64,000 nt of DNA from contig CANTUV010000055.1 in the NCBI GenBank assembly GCA_947685225.1, positions 8,319,501-8,383,500 of the forward strand, in the 5' to 3' direction. The DNA comes from Garcia nutans. Taxonomy: Eukaryota; Streptophyta; Magnoliopsida; Malpighiales; Euphorbiaceae. A program made the translations under genes and the position numbers. Under the pieces are notes generated by a model. It was given only the letters and a program-made list of their open reading frames with translations, made no database searches and was not told where the DNA came from. Below, one piece after another: positions 47,734-57,000 of the stretch. How positions within the stretch are numbered: the stretch's first letter is position 1; each line of letters opens with the position of its first letter.

Positions 47734-48235
47734 CACACGACCATGGACACGCCCGTGTCAGTGGGCGTGTCATTATGTTTTTCAGGCAGTAGCTATAACA
47801 CGTCCAAAAACACGCTCGTGTTTTTTTGGGCGTGCCATTATCTTTTTCAGACAGTAGCTACAACACGCCCATTGACACGCCCGTGTCTATGAGCGTGTCG
47901 TTACATTTTTCAAACAGAGGCTATCACACGCCCATGGACACGACCGTGCCCATGGACGTGTCACATATTCTGTAAAAAAAAAAATTTAAATTTTAAATTG
48001 GTTAAGCACGCCCTCAGAACACGCCCAGACTAGTGGGCATGTTGTTTGCATATGAGTCACAGAATGTATGACACGTCCAAAAGCACGCCCGTGTTGATGG
48101 GCGTGTCAATTGCAATTTCACTCAGTACCTGTGACACGCCCAATGACACGCCCGTGTCAAAGAGCGTGTCATGCGAACTGGCTTTTTAATCCTAGTACAC
48201 GCCCAGTAACACGGGCGTGTCACTGGGCGTGCCGA
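47734..48235 (+). repeat. palindromic CACGGGCGTGT array, internal copy
   Basis: Units of 62-65 bp carry ACACGCCCGTGTC and GGGCGTGTC palindromes joined by a T-rich linker with CAGTAGCTATAACACG. CGTGT cores lie at about 47754, 47817 and 47882 and more follow to 48235, interrupted by an A/T-rich segment at 47970-48000. GC content is far above the surroundings. Confidence 0.8.
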
Positions 48236-48236
48236 C

Positions 48237-48250
48237 GTTTTTATATATAG
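48237..48250 (+). promoter_or_regulatory. internal TATA box before the ORF-1-like gene
   Basis: GTTTTTATATATAGAG is followed by a CT-rich leader (CATTCTCTCTCGTTTTCTC near 48290). The arrangement looks like a plant core promoter with a start of transcription near 48275, directly after the GC-rich array. Confidence 0.45.
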
Positions 48251-48451
48251 AGCCAACGCACATTTTCACGCAAAATTCAAAATATTCTCTCATTCTCTCT
48301 CGTTTTCTCTCAAATTTTCTGCATTTTCACCGGTACATTCACACACCCATTCGGTTTTGGAGGGATTTTCACTCCCGGCTTGCATACTTTGCATGTGATT
48401 TCTCGTTTTCCATTGCAACTACTCATTTCACCCAGATTTGCGATTTTCAGG

Positions 48452-48961
48452 TACGGGATCTCAACTTTTACGATTTTTGTTTGTTTTCTTTCGTTTTTCT
48501 TTTATTTTTCATATACATTCCTTGTATTTTGCTTGTGTTTACCATGAAATTCAAAATTTCATAATCTGTTTGCTTTATTCCATTGTGTTTTCAATTTTTC
48601 AAATTTTTGTGACATTTGATTAATTATAATGTTCGTCATTTTGAATTCCGTTTGATTCGGAATATGTTTAAATTTTAGAATTGTTTTGAATAATATGTTG
48701 ATTAATCAAATAATTATTTTGAATAAATATGTTGTTTTGATTTTAGAATTGTTTTGAATTGTTGATTAATCAAATAATATGTTGTTTTAATTTTAGAATT
48801 GTTTTGAATAATATGTTGATTAATCGTTTTCGATTAATTGAGGTGTGTTGTTCTAAGTGGATTACGTTGTTTTGCTTTATCGTTATATTGTCTGCATTTC
48901 GGTTAAACTTGTATTGTGCTATGCTTTCGTTATTGACGAACCGTTTGATTTATTTTGCAGG
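48452..48961 (+). other. probable leader intron of the ORF-1-like gene
   Basis: A donor CAG/GTACGG at 48449-48457 and an acceptor TTATTTTGCAG ending at 48960-48961 bracket about 510 bp of T-rich sequence with 40-bp internal duplications (GAATTGTTTTGAATAATATG at 48679 and again at 48797). The acceptor lies 10 bp before the ATG of the ORF. This is inferred from splice motifs and composition. Confidence 0.5.
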
Positions 48962-48971
48962 TTAATCGAAA

Positions 48972-50393
48972 ATGGGCCCTCGCAAGCAATCATCTTCTCA
49001 GCTTCCAGCCAAACGGGCCCGAGGGGAGGGCAGTTCCAACCAACCTGCTACCCGCCCAACTTCTAAATTCATGGCGGGACACAAGTGCCTCAAATTCTCA
49101 AACGCCGAGGAACGACGACGCTTCGAGTTGTTCGGTAACATAGAATGGTCCGCACCTCGGTTCTTAGATTGGGAGGCTATGGAGCCGGTTAATATTGCAG
49201 CAAAGGTGAAGGAATTGATTGATCAACCAGGGTGGGGTCAACTCTTCTCAATCAACGAGCCCTCCTACCGAGAGCTTACACTGGAATTCTACTGCACTTT
49301 CCAATTCCAGAAGACCAAGCTCACCATTACTGAGCCTACCATTAAATTCAGACTAGGAGGGCAGAGGTTCAACATGAGCATCAATGACCTCGGGATACAT
49401 CTAGGGTTGTATACTGAGGAGGACGTCTAGACCATCGATTATCTCAATGCCGAGGTGGATTTTGCTGAGTATGAGGTTGTTCCTCCATGGGTTTGGCAGA
49501 CCTTTGCACCCAATGCCGATAAATATCAATCAAAGGTCTCCAAGGCATCCAACTTTGACTCTTTCCCCTGCCGGGTGGTGCATAACTTATTGGTTCATAC
49601 TCTTACAGCCCGGCTGAGCAGTACAGGGGTGGTGACCTTGAGGGATCTCTTTTTTCTGCACTGCATGACGCAGAAGATCAGGTGCAATGTTGCCCACGCC
49701 ATCACCCATTTTTTCTATGAGCAGTCTAGGAAGGGAGCTTCAGGTACTCTACATGGTGGCATGTATATCACGAGACTTGCTCGCCGGCTGGGTTTGTTGG
49801 GTGGTTGCCTCCCTATGACGATGGATGGTATGCCCAAGCTGTTGGGTATGGACACACTGAAGAGGTTGAACAGGGAGAAGGTAGCTGGGCTGCAGGCCGC
49901 TCCTATGGATTCAGATATACCAGAAGCAGCCCCTTCTGCTCCTACCTCCGATATACCACCACCTCCACCGTCAGATTATCCTGCATGACCCTCTGCTGCT
50001 GCTGCACCTTCTTCTTCTGCTGGGCCTTCTTTTGTCCAGCCTCCTGCATTCCGGGATTGGCGCCAGTCAATTAATGAGGAATGGGACGATGACAGGAAAC
50101 CCACAGAGTTTGAGCGTCAGATGTGTCGGATTGAAGGTAAGATAGGCAATATTGAGCTAAACCAGAATATGATCTTAATCCAACAGGAAGAGTTCCAAGC
50201 CCAGCTGGTTCACGAGATTTTGAGGCTGCAGTGGCTAGAGCAATCCATGTTGGAATTCTGGCGGTCTCAGGGGTTTCGCCCTTCACAGCCACCACCTCAA
50301 CCCTATCAGCCACCTGCCCGTGCACCGACACCTGCACCGGAACCTGCTCCACCGATTGATGTCTCCGATGATGATGAGACCAGCAGTGACTAG
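48972..50393 (+). pseudogene. Athila ORF-1-like (post-pol, env-position) protein, two nonsense changes
   Basis: A single frame of 474 codons is open except for TAG at 49428-49430 and TGA at 49986-49988; no frameshift is needed. The start reads MGPRKQSSSQLPAKRARGEG (basic, nuclear-signal-like). Then come KFSNAEERRRFELFGNIEW, a WGQLF...YRELTLEFYCTF block and FRLGGQRFNMSINDLGIHLG, which match the plant retrotransposon ORF-1 (Athila) family located after pol. The C-terminal third is Pro/Ala-rich with a Gln/Leu-rich helix (50121-50270) and an acidic end (DVSDDDETSSD). No membrane span or signal peptide is evident, so an envelope function is not supported. The family's role is unknown. Confidence 0.78.
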
Positions 50394-51636
50394 CCACATT
50401 TTAATTTTATTTTGATGTCGTCTTTTATTTCTTACTTATTTAATACGCTTTTTAGTTTTTCTTTTTTATTGCTTTTGGATTATTATTATTATTATTATTA
50501 TTTTCTTTAAGCATTGTTTCCTTTCTTTATTTATATATTAACCTTGTTTTGAGTGCATTGTAGAATATTATTTTGATGCAAAACCTTCTTCATCGCACTC
50601 TCGGCACCGTAATCATTTTCATCCACTCATGGACATAAAAAGGGCAGTTATTCTCTCTCTCTTCATTGTTTTGTGTTTTGCGCACACATTGAGGACAATG
50701 TACATCTTAAGTAAGGGGGAGAGGTATACTTTCTTGAATAAATTTTTACTGCTTCATTCTTTTTATTTGATTCATTTGTCTCAATCAATGCCTGCTAAGT
50801 AAGCTAAATTGTTATGATAAGTATGATTTGATGTGATTTCCCTTTACATGTTAAACTAATTTGAAATTTCCTAAATGACAATTTCTTGTTGAGGTTAGCT
50901 TAGTGATTTCGATCAATTGTTGAGGATCGATTGTAATGGCTATAATTAAGTTGTGGATTGATGGAAATTGGAACATTACTAGAGTTTAAAACCTTAGTTA
51001 CATTTTTTAGCATAATATAATTCCGTAGATTCTTGAGTCGGACTTAGTACGACCCTTAAGTTTATAACCCTTGAATAAAAAATTAACAAAAACAAATAAT
51101 TCTAATTAAAGGAGCTTTGAAAATTTTTCCCTGTTCCGCTGATTTTGACTACAAATGAGTTGGAATCATGAATAGTGCTAGTAGCCATTTGAACGGTGAT
51201 TCTAGCTGAGTAACCGGGGGTCGGCATCACAAATGTTTACCTTCACGTCAAAAGGCTAGTATCAGTTCAAACAAGTCGGGCTCCTTAAAATATATATTAA
51301 AAAATAATAATAATAATAATTTAAGGGTTAGAGTGCTTAAGAGAAAATTCCCGTTTTTCGTACTTTGTTCATGGCATTTGGATTTGCTGGAATTTTATGC
51401 TCAATTTTTTAACTCTGGATTTTTAGGTTTTAGGTATGTGAAATTTTTATTTTGAAACTTCTTGATTCAGCTGTTATGATTGTGAATTATTTTGGTTGAG
51501 AAAGTGAGGTTATCCGATTCGAGCATTGTCAAAAACTTTATTTTTCTTTTTGAATATAGAGGGATTCCATCATTTCTGCTTATTGCAGTGATTTAGTTTG
51601 CTTGAGGACAAGCAAAAACTCAAGTGTGGGGAAATT
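50394..51636 (+). other. 3' non-coding region and purine tract of the nested element
   Basis: No ORF of interest. It includes GAGGACAATGTACATCTTAAG (50691-50711) and, just before the LTR, GAGGACAAGCAAAAACTCAA then GTGTGGGGAAATT (to 51636), the purine-rich priming tract typical of Athila-like elements. Confidence 0.65.
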
Positions 51637-53320
51637 TGATAAGTACACAATTAATGATATTTTACTTTCATTTCTTAACATGATTATTATCCAATTGAGT
51701 TTGATTTGTTTGGTCAAAGTGCATTTTAAGGTTAATTGCAAAAATTCTCGATAATTTGAGGTTTTTGGTCATTTTGGAGCAATTACGGATGAAAGTAGAA
51801 GAAAAGAGAAAAATCTGTCAATGGACACGCCCATGAACACGGGCGTGTCAATAAACGTGCCCTTTTTACTGCATTCAGTGGCTATGACACGTCCAGTTGC
51901 ATGGGCGTGTCACCAGATGTGCCATATGTCCAGAGTCACAGTAGCTGTGACACTCCCAGGACCACGGGCGTGTCAGTGGACGTGCCTTTCATCCAGACTC
52001 ACAGTAGCTGTCACACGCCCGGTACCACGGGCGTGCCAAGGAACGTGCCTTTTATTCAGACTTACAGTAGCTGTGACACGCCCAGTAACACGGTCGTGTC
52101 AATGGGCGTGCCCTTTGTTTAGAATCACAGTGCCTATGACACGCCCAGTGACATGGGCGTGTCAGTGGTCGTGTCACCTGTCGAAAAGTGAAATTCTTTG
52201 CACTGATTGGGGAATAAGTGGGGGACAACAGCTGGCCTTTGTCAAAAAGAAAGACAAGAAAAGGAGAGCTTGCCTAAATCAGGAAAAAGGGTGATGAACC
52301 AAGGGAATGTGGTAGACAATTGATGGGTTTAGTGAGCTGGAGGTATGGGCTGAAGATTTGGAGGGAAATAAAAAGAGAAGAGGGGGAGAAGAACATCAGT
52401 TTTTGCTGGAGCATTTCTGGAAACAGAGAAGAAGGAAGAGGAGGAGGAGCCATCTGCTGGAGTAAGGAGAAGGGTTTTGAGTTGAGTTTGAAGAAAGATC
52501 CACATCATACACAAGCCCTAAACCAAGAATCAAGAGCTCAAGTGAAGAAATACAGATTCACTGCCATGAATTGTTTGGTTTCTTTTACTCATTTATCTTG
52601 CTCTGTTTTTCTAGCATTGAATATGAACTAAATCTTTCTCTATCTAGATGTTGATGAACCCTAGCCAATTTGTATGAATTGAACAATTATATTCAGTTGA
52701 ATCAATTAATTGAGTTGTTTTATTCTTATGATACTTAATGTTATTTCCAATTGATGATAGCATGCTTATTGATTGGTTGTTATTTTCATATTATTGACTT
52801 GAGAAAGCTTGATGTGAATTGAATACTCATAAGAGTTGAGGATTGATTGGGGTGCTAGAGATAGACCTACAAGATCCTTTGGTTTATAGTTCCTTGTTAT
52901 TAATGCAAGATCTATTTAATTGTGTTTGAGAAGAGATTCCAGCACTCTACTTAGTGATTAGGGATTAATCCACTCGAGAGAGGCTTTAATCTAATTTAGA
53001 GGAATGCCAATTCAATTCGATTAAATGGTTTAGCTGAATGGATTGTTCATAAATATTATTGAGGCTAGGGGGATTCAATATCTGGATAGTTCTATCAATA
53101 TCATTATAAACCCTTTTGTACACAACATTTTATTTTCAGTCATTAATTAGTTGTTTTTAGTTACAACACATCACACAACTATTGATTTGCTAAACAACGA
53201 TTAAGATTTGCACTAGTACTTGGCCTTGTCCCCAGAGGAACGATAACTCACTCACTACTATATTACTTGGGCGACCCGTGCACTTGCGGTAATTGCATAT
53301 AGCACTAACGGCACGCATCA
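51637..53320 (+). repeat. 3' LTR of the nested element, 1684 bp
   Basis: Starts TGATAAGTACAC right after the purine tract and ends GGCACGCATCA. Near its end it has TTGGGCGACCCGTGCACTTG, a phrase common at the end of such LTRs. It contains the second palindromic array (51815-52185). Its ends (TGATAA, GCATCA) resemble those of the minus-strand gypsy LTR at 34837-35913. Confidence 0.75.
51815..52185 (+). repeat. palindromic CACGGGCGTGT array, LTR copy
   Basis: Six units with GGGCGTG-type cores (one diverged to GGTCGTG) starting at about 51841, 51903, 51966, 52029, 52092 and 52155, a 62-63 bp period. Each has a linker CAGACTCACAGTAGCTGTGACACG. Open frames here (51821-52294, 51901-52122) are by-products of the repeat. 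Confidence 0.85.
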
Positions 53321-53322
53321 GG

Positions 53323-53926
53323 TTGTTTACTTTTATTGATTTGCTTTGGTTTTAAAATATTGTAAGATCTATGTTTCTATTTTTTAGGTATCTCATATTG
53401 TGAGCATCATGTAATTTAATTTATTTTAAAAATTTTGGATCAATGTGAAGGACACGTTTCCATCTTTTGGTGGATATTCTATTTAGTTTTAGACATTGGA
53501 TGATGTAAGGACGCGTTTCCATCCTCGGATGGGTGTCCATTTATTTATTTTGTTTGGACATTGCTTTGATTTTAATATAATAATACTTTATTTTAATTGT
53601 TGTATGTAGTATGGATAATATCATTATATTTAAGAATTTTATAATATTAAGACCTAAAAAGGAGACCGGTTCCAATGAACCGGGCGTTGTGGGGATGCTG
53701 GCCATTTCTCACCTTCCCCACACGTACCCAACTTTTCAAACCCATTAGGGAGTTGGAAATTCTTTAGGAATCGAGTCATCCATACCTTTCTTTTTTTCGG
53801 CCTGTCCGGATGGCGACTCCATTTTCTCCAGCCTTAGGCCCGTGTTCTCTAAGGCTCTGAGCCTAAACAGTGCCGAAATCGCAAGAACCATTCTACTAAA
53901 AGTGGGGGCGAAAATTTCTGCTCACA
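53323..53926 (+). repeat. 3' LTR, right piece
   Basis: Matches 39278-39883 of the 5' LTR (TTGTTTACTTTTATTGATTT to the end). The 807 bp corresponding to 38471-39277 are absent from the 3' copy. It ends CTCACA and is followed by the target duplication GCGTG. Confidence 0.87.
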
Positions 53927-53931
53927 GCGTG

Positions 53932-54473
53932 ATTTAACATGACTTAACGAGTTCATATCCATGAGTTAAGAAAAATATGAGTTTAGGGAGTTATATAGTT
54001 AAATTAAAAGTTCAGGTAACTAAACAAGTAAAGTATACGGAGCTACATATATATTTGGCCTAAATTTAAATTTAAATAATTTTTTTTATTCTAAAATTTA
54101 TTTTAGATATATAAATTCTATTATTAAGTTATGTATATGATATACCATAAATTTGGCCAGTAAGCCACATAATTTAAACTCCTATTCAAAAATTATATTA
54201 AAACTAATACATTATGCTAACCCTTGAGTTTGGAAAATATAACTAATAGAATTTATGTTATTTTGTAATGAAAAAAATAATTCATATAGCTAATAGATTC
54301 TATAAAAATTAAATTTATAAATTTATTATTAAAACTCAAATATCTTTTATTCAAATTAAATATATATAATTTTATTATATAAGCATAAAATTAATTTATT
54401 AATGAGATTTATAATTTTAAATTTTATTTTAAATACATAAAATTTATTGTTAAGAATGAATTTTGACTAGTAT
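53932..54473. other. AT-rich repeat remnant right of the retrotransposon
   Basis: No gene is seen. It begins with the continuation of the target repeat (see 37851-37978), then AT-rich sequence related to 30300-30370 and 31370-31600. Confidence 0.45.
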
Positions 54474-54701
54474 GGCCGTGAAAGGAATAATTATACAATA
54501 AAACCGTTGTATTACAATAAGTCAATCGAATATCAACATGTGGCAATATTTTACATCCGATTGGCTTGTTGTATTACAACATTGCCACATGTTGATATTC
54601 GATTGGCTTGTTGTAATACAACAGTTTCATTATATAATTATTCATGTGAAAGACACCCAACTTTTCTTTTTTTAAAAAAAATTCCAATGCCTTTCACGGC
54701 C
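54474..54701. mobile_element. fold-back MITE-like element, 228 bp
   Basis: The terminal inverted repeats are GGCCGTGAAAGGAAT (54474-54488) and, reverse-complemented from the right end, GGCCGTGAAAGGCAT (54687-54701), 14 of 15 matching. Inside, a near-perfect 42-bp stem is formed by a left arm from about 54512 (GTTGTATTACAATAAGTCAA) and the right arm ending near 54624. A further direct copy of CGATTGGCTTGTTGTA lies in the loop. No coding sequence. A target duplication was not clear. Confidence 0.7.
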
Positions 54702-55207
54702 TCAAACTGCAAAAGGCGCTAGCCATTTGTTGTGTTATTTATTTTAGTTCACCATTTTTCTTTAAAAAAATAATTTAAAATAATTTTTATTTTTTCTTTT
54801 CTTTATTTATATAATTATTTTTCACTCTTTAATTTTTTTTCTCACAACACTATCACCACATGATTTTTTTCTCTTTATTTATTTATTTTTTCTTTATTAC
54901 TCTTTTTTGCTTATATATTTTTTTATTTTTAACTTATTTATCTTATTTTATAATTTTTTTTATATATAATAATTATATTATATATATAGTGATTTGTGTA
55001 ATGTTTATTTTTCTTTTCTCTAAATTTAAAAAAAAAAATGGTTAAGAAGGTGAGAAGAAGCAACAAGCACAACAAGAGGATCACTTCATTACTTCCATCA
55101 TAATCACCACCTCTTGAAGTATAATTTCAAGAAAGTTCTCCGCTTCACCTATTTTATTGCATTTTATATACTTACCCATATTTGCATTCGACGTAGCTGC
55201 ATCATCT
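54702..55207. other. AT-rich spacer
   Basis: T-rich sequence to 55040, then a more balanced segment to 55207. A 62-codon minus-strand frame (55081-55269) overlaps the LINE end and shows no known motif. Confidence 0.4.
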
Positions 55208-55252
55208 TTTATTTTTATTATTATTTTTTTGAAAGACAGAAAACGATGCATT

Positions 55253-56201
55253 AAACCAACCGAATACACGCTGGAAAAGTATCCCAGACACGGAATTTAG
55301 GATACTTAAAAGAGTTTCTAGCTAATTGATGAGCCAAAATATTATTACTCCTACGGACCCATCGAACTGAGATATCACTTCTAGCTGCTAACAAAGCCTT
55401 ACAATCATGAACTACTAAGCCGAAGTCTGAATAATCAAAGGATAATGAGCTAAGAGCATAAACTAAAGATTGTGAATCTGAAAAAATACAGCCAGCATTA
55501 GTCATGTTGTTAACTTACCAATTAAGAGAGGCTTGAAGAGCTAATGCCTCCACAATTTTTGGATCAGAAAAACCTTGGAATTTGCCGGATATAGCTGTTA
55601 AGAAGGAGCCTTCATTATCTTCAAAGATGACGCCAAATCCAAAAGCTTCAATCTCTGAAAAAATTCTACCATCTATAAAAGCTTGCCATGCATGATCATG
55701 CTCACGTCCACGTTGAAACTGCCAATGGCCATCGCTCGAACTATTGGTCTAAAAATGAGTATACAGTAATCTAGCTTGTCTGCATTCTCGAGCAGATAGG
55801 GTGGATGCATGTTTAATATATTCTGGTTGCGTAATAATTCCTTTCCAAATAGCATCATTTCGAGCAAGCCAAATATGCCAAGCCGTTGCCATAAATTCTT
55901 CACATTTCTCCTTAGAAATAAAGCCTTTGACCTCCAAGAAAAAATCTATAAAATTAATGTTAGACTCCCGTCTTCTATACCCATAGAAGTCTCATACAGC
56001 CCTCACCCGCCCACAATCCACCAACACATGATCTAGTGACTCCACCATCCCACACCAATAACATAACTCATCAACCTGAACCCCATTTCCCCGAAGCCTA
56101 GCTTTAGTTGGGAGGATATCACGAAAAGCTCTCCATAGAAAAATGTTCATCTTAGGAGGCACATCAAGCTTCCATATACAATTCCACTCAACATCAACCA
56201 C
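55253..56201 (-). pseudogene. LINE zf-RVT and RNase H domains
   Basis: The zinc-binding part has IWKLDVPPKMNIFLWRAF and LCYWCGMVESLDHVLVDC (Cys-X2-Cys...His-X4-Cys). The RNase H part includes ATAWHIWLARNDAIWKG, the catalytic Asp region AFIDGRIFS near 55680, and at 55505-55253 GCIFSDSQSLVYAL, VRWVRRSNNILAHQLAR. Frameshifts separate the pieces. The stop at 55253 is followed by the A-rich tail. Confidence 0.82.
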
Positions 56202-56974
56202 CCTCTCACTACCACCACCAAAAGCCTTAAAGCTATATAATAGGCAGATTTAACACTATACACACCTTTCTTAGCAAAGTGCCAAATTACACGATCCTCT
56301 CTATCATTAATATTCAAGGGAATAGACAAAATAGCTCTTATATCTCTAACTGAAAAAAGGTTTAAGATTTTCTCAAAATCCAATTCCATTCTATTATATA
56401 ACAACAAATCTTTCACGCTAAGCTCCTCATCAATAAAATCTATTTCATTATCCACCGCAAAACAATCTTCTTTAGGAACCCACGGATCAAGCTTTACCCA
56501 AATCTTCTCTCCATTACCCATACTTCAACGAACACTCTACTTCAACAAGTCGCGAGAGGACAAGATACTCTTCCAAGTATAGCTAGGATTATATCCCAAA
56601 GAAGCTGAAAGGAAATCCTCATCCCAAAAATATTTAGTTTTGTAGACCTTATATAGAAGAGTATTAGAAATAGTGATCAATTGCCACCCTTGTTTCCTCA
56701 ACATGGCCCCATTAAAACAGTAAAGATCTCGAAACCCCATTCCACCATCTTTTTTACTCTTGCACATTCTCTCCCAAGATAACCAATGAATACTATGGGC
56801 TCCCCCATCTTTCATACCCCACCAAAATGAATTAATCATCTTTTGCAAGTCATTACAAGTAGATTTAGGAATTAGAAAAACTCCCATACAGTAGGATGGG
56901 ATAGCCTGAGCTATTGACTTAAGTAAGATTTCTTTTCCTACCCTAGAAAGAAGTTTATTATTCCAACCATTCAA
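56147..56974 (-). pseudogene. LINE reverse transcriptase C-terminal part
   Basis: The segments GWNNKLLSRVGKEILLKSIA, WWGMKDGGAHSIHWLSWE and GGMGFRDLYCFNGAMLRKQG are typical of plant L1 reverse transcriptase after the palm. It is followed in the same frame by MGNGEKIWVKLDPWVPKED after two in-frame stops (between 56537 and 56522) that replace codons normally coding. It continues to ILSIPL and VIWHFAKKGVYSVKSAYY. Confidence 0.85.
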
Positions 56975-57000
56975 TCTACTCCAAAGTTTTTTATTTAATT

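Larger units (their letters stand above)
46295..53320 (+). mobile_element. nested Athila-like Ty3/gypsy element, 5' part deleted
   Basis: Contains, in order, integrase (46295-47547), a GC-rich palindromic array, an internal promoter-like region, an extra ORF of the Athila ORF-1 type (48972-50393), a non-coding tract ending in CAAGTGTGGGGAAATT, and a 3' LTR (51637-53320). The 5' LTR, gag, protease, reverse transcriptase and RNase H are gone. The right boundary is intact (GCATCA, then host LTR). The left boundary is a deletion junction inside the host LTR. Confidence 0.82.
37979..53926 (+). mobile_element. Ty3/gypsy-type LTR retrotransposon, gag only, with nested insertion
   Basis: Bounded by TGTAGACCC at 37979 and CTCACA at 53926, with the 5-bp duplication GCGTG at 37974-37978 and 53927-53931. 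The order is 5' LTR (37979-39883), primer-binding-like site, decayed gag, 3.3 kb without pol, tandem array, purine tract, 3' LTR. The 3' LTR (45763 onward) is split by a second retrotransposon between 46294 and 53323. Without the insertion the element is about 8.9 kb. It has no recognisable protease, reverse transcriptase or integrase of its own, so it was probably mobilised by an autonomous relative. The Tat-like assignment is from the gag type and the GGCGACTCCACTGGGG motif after the LTR. Confidence 0.88.
55208..57000 (-). mobile_element. 5'-truncated L1-type LINE
   Basis: On the minus strand the order is reverse transcriptase thumb (56974-56537), connector (56521-56220), zinc-binding zf-RVT (56201-55992), RNase H (about 55940-55253), then an A-rich tail AAAAAAATAATAATAAAAATA (to about 55208). 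The catalytic reverse transcriptase core and the endonuclease are missing beyond 57000, as expected for 5' truncation during target-primed reverse transcription. Confidence 0.82.

Noticed and set aside
47734..48235. CRISPR-like array (regular repeats and spacers)
   Set aside because: Units are diverged, linkers are similar to each other, and the setting is a plant retrotransposon.
48972..50393. Retroviral envelope gene
   Set aside because: Position fits, but no signal peptide, membrane span or glycoprotein-like cysteine pattern is seen; it matches the Athila ORF-1 type instead.
50071..50397. 108-codon minus-strand frame
   Set aside because: Antisense to the Pro-rich end of the ORF-1-like gene.
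51821..52294. 157-codon frame in the nested LTR
   Set aside because: Product of the 63-bp palindromic array; its repeats follow DNA period, not protein constraint.
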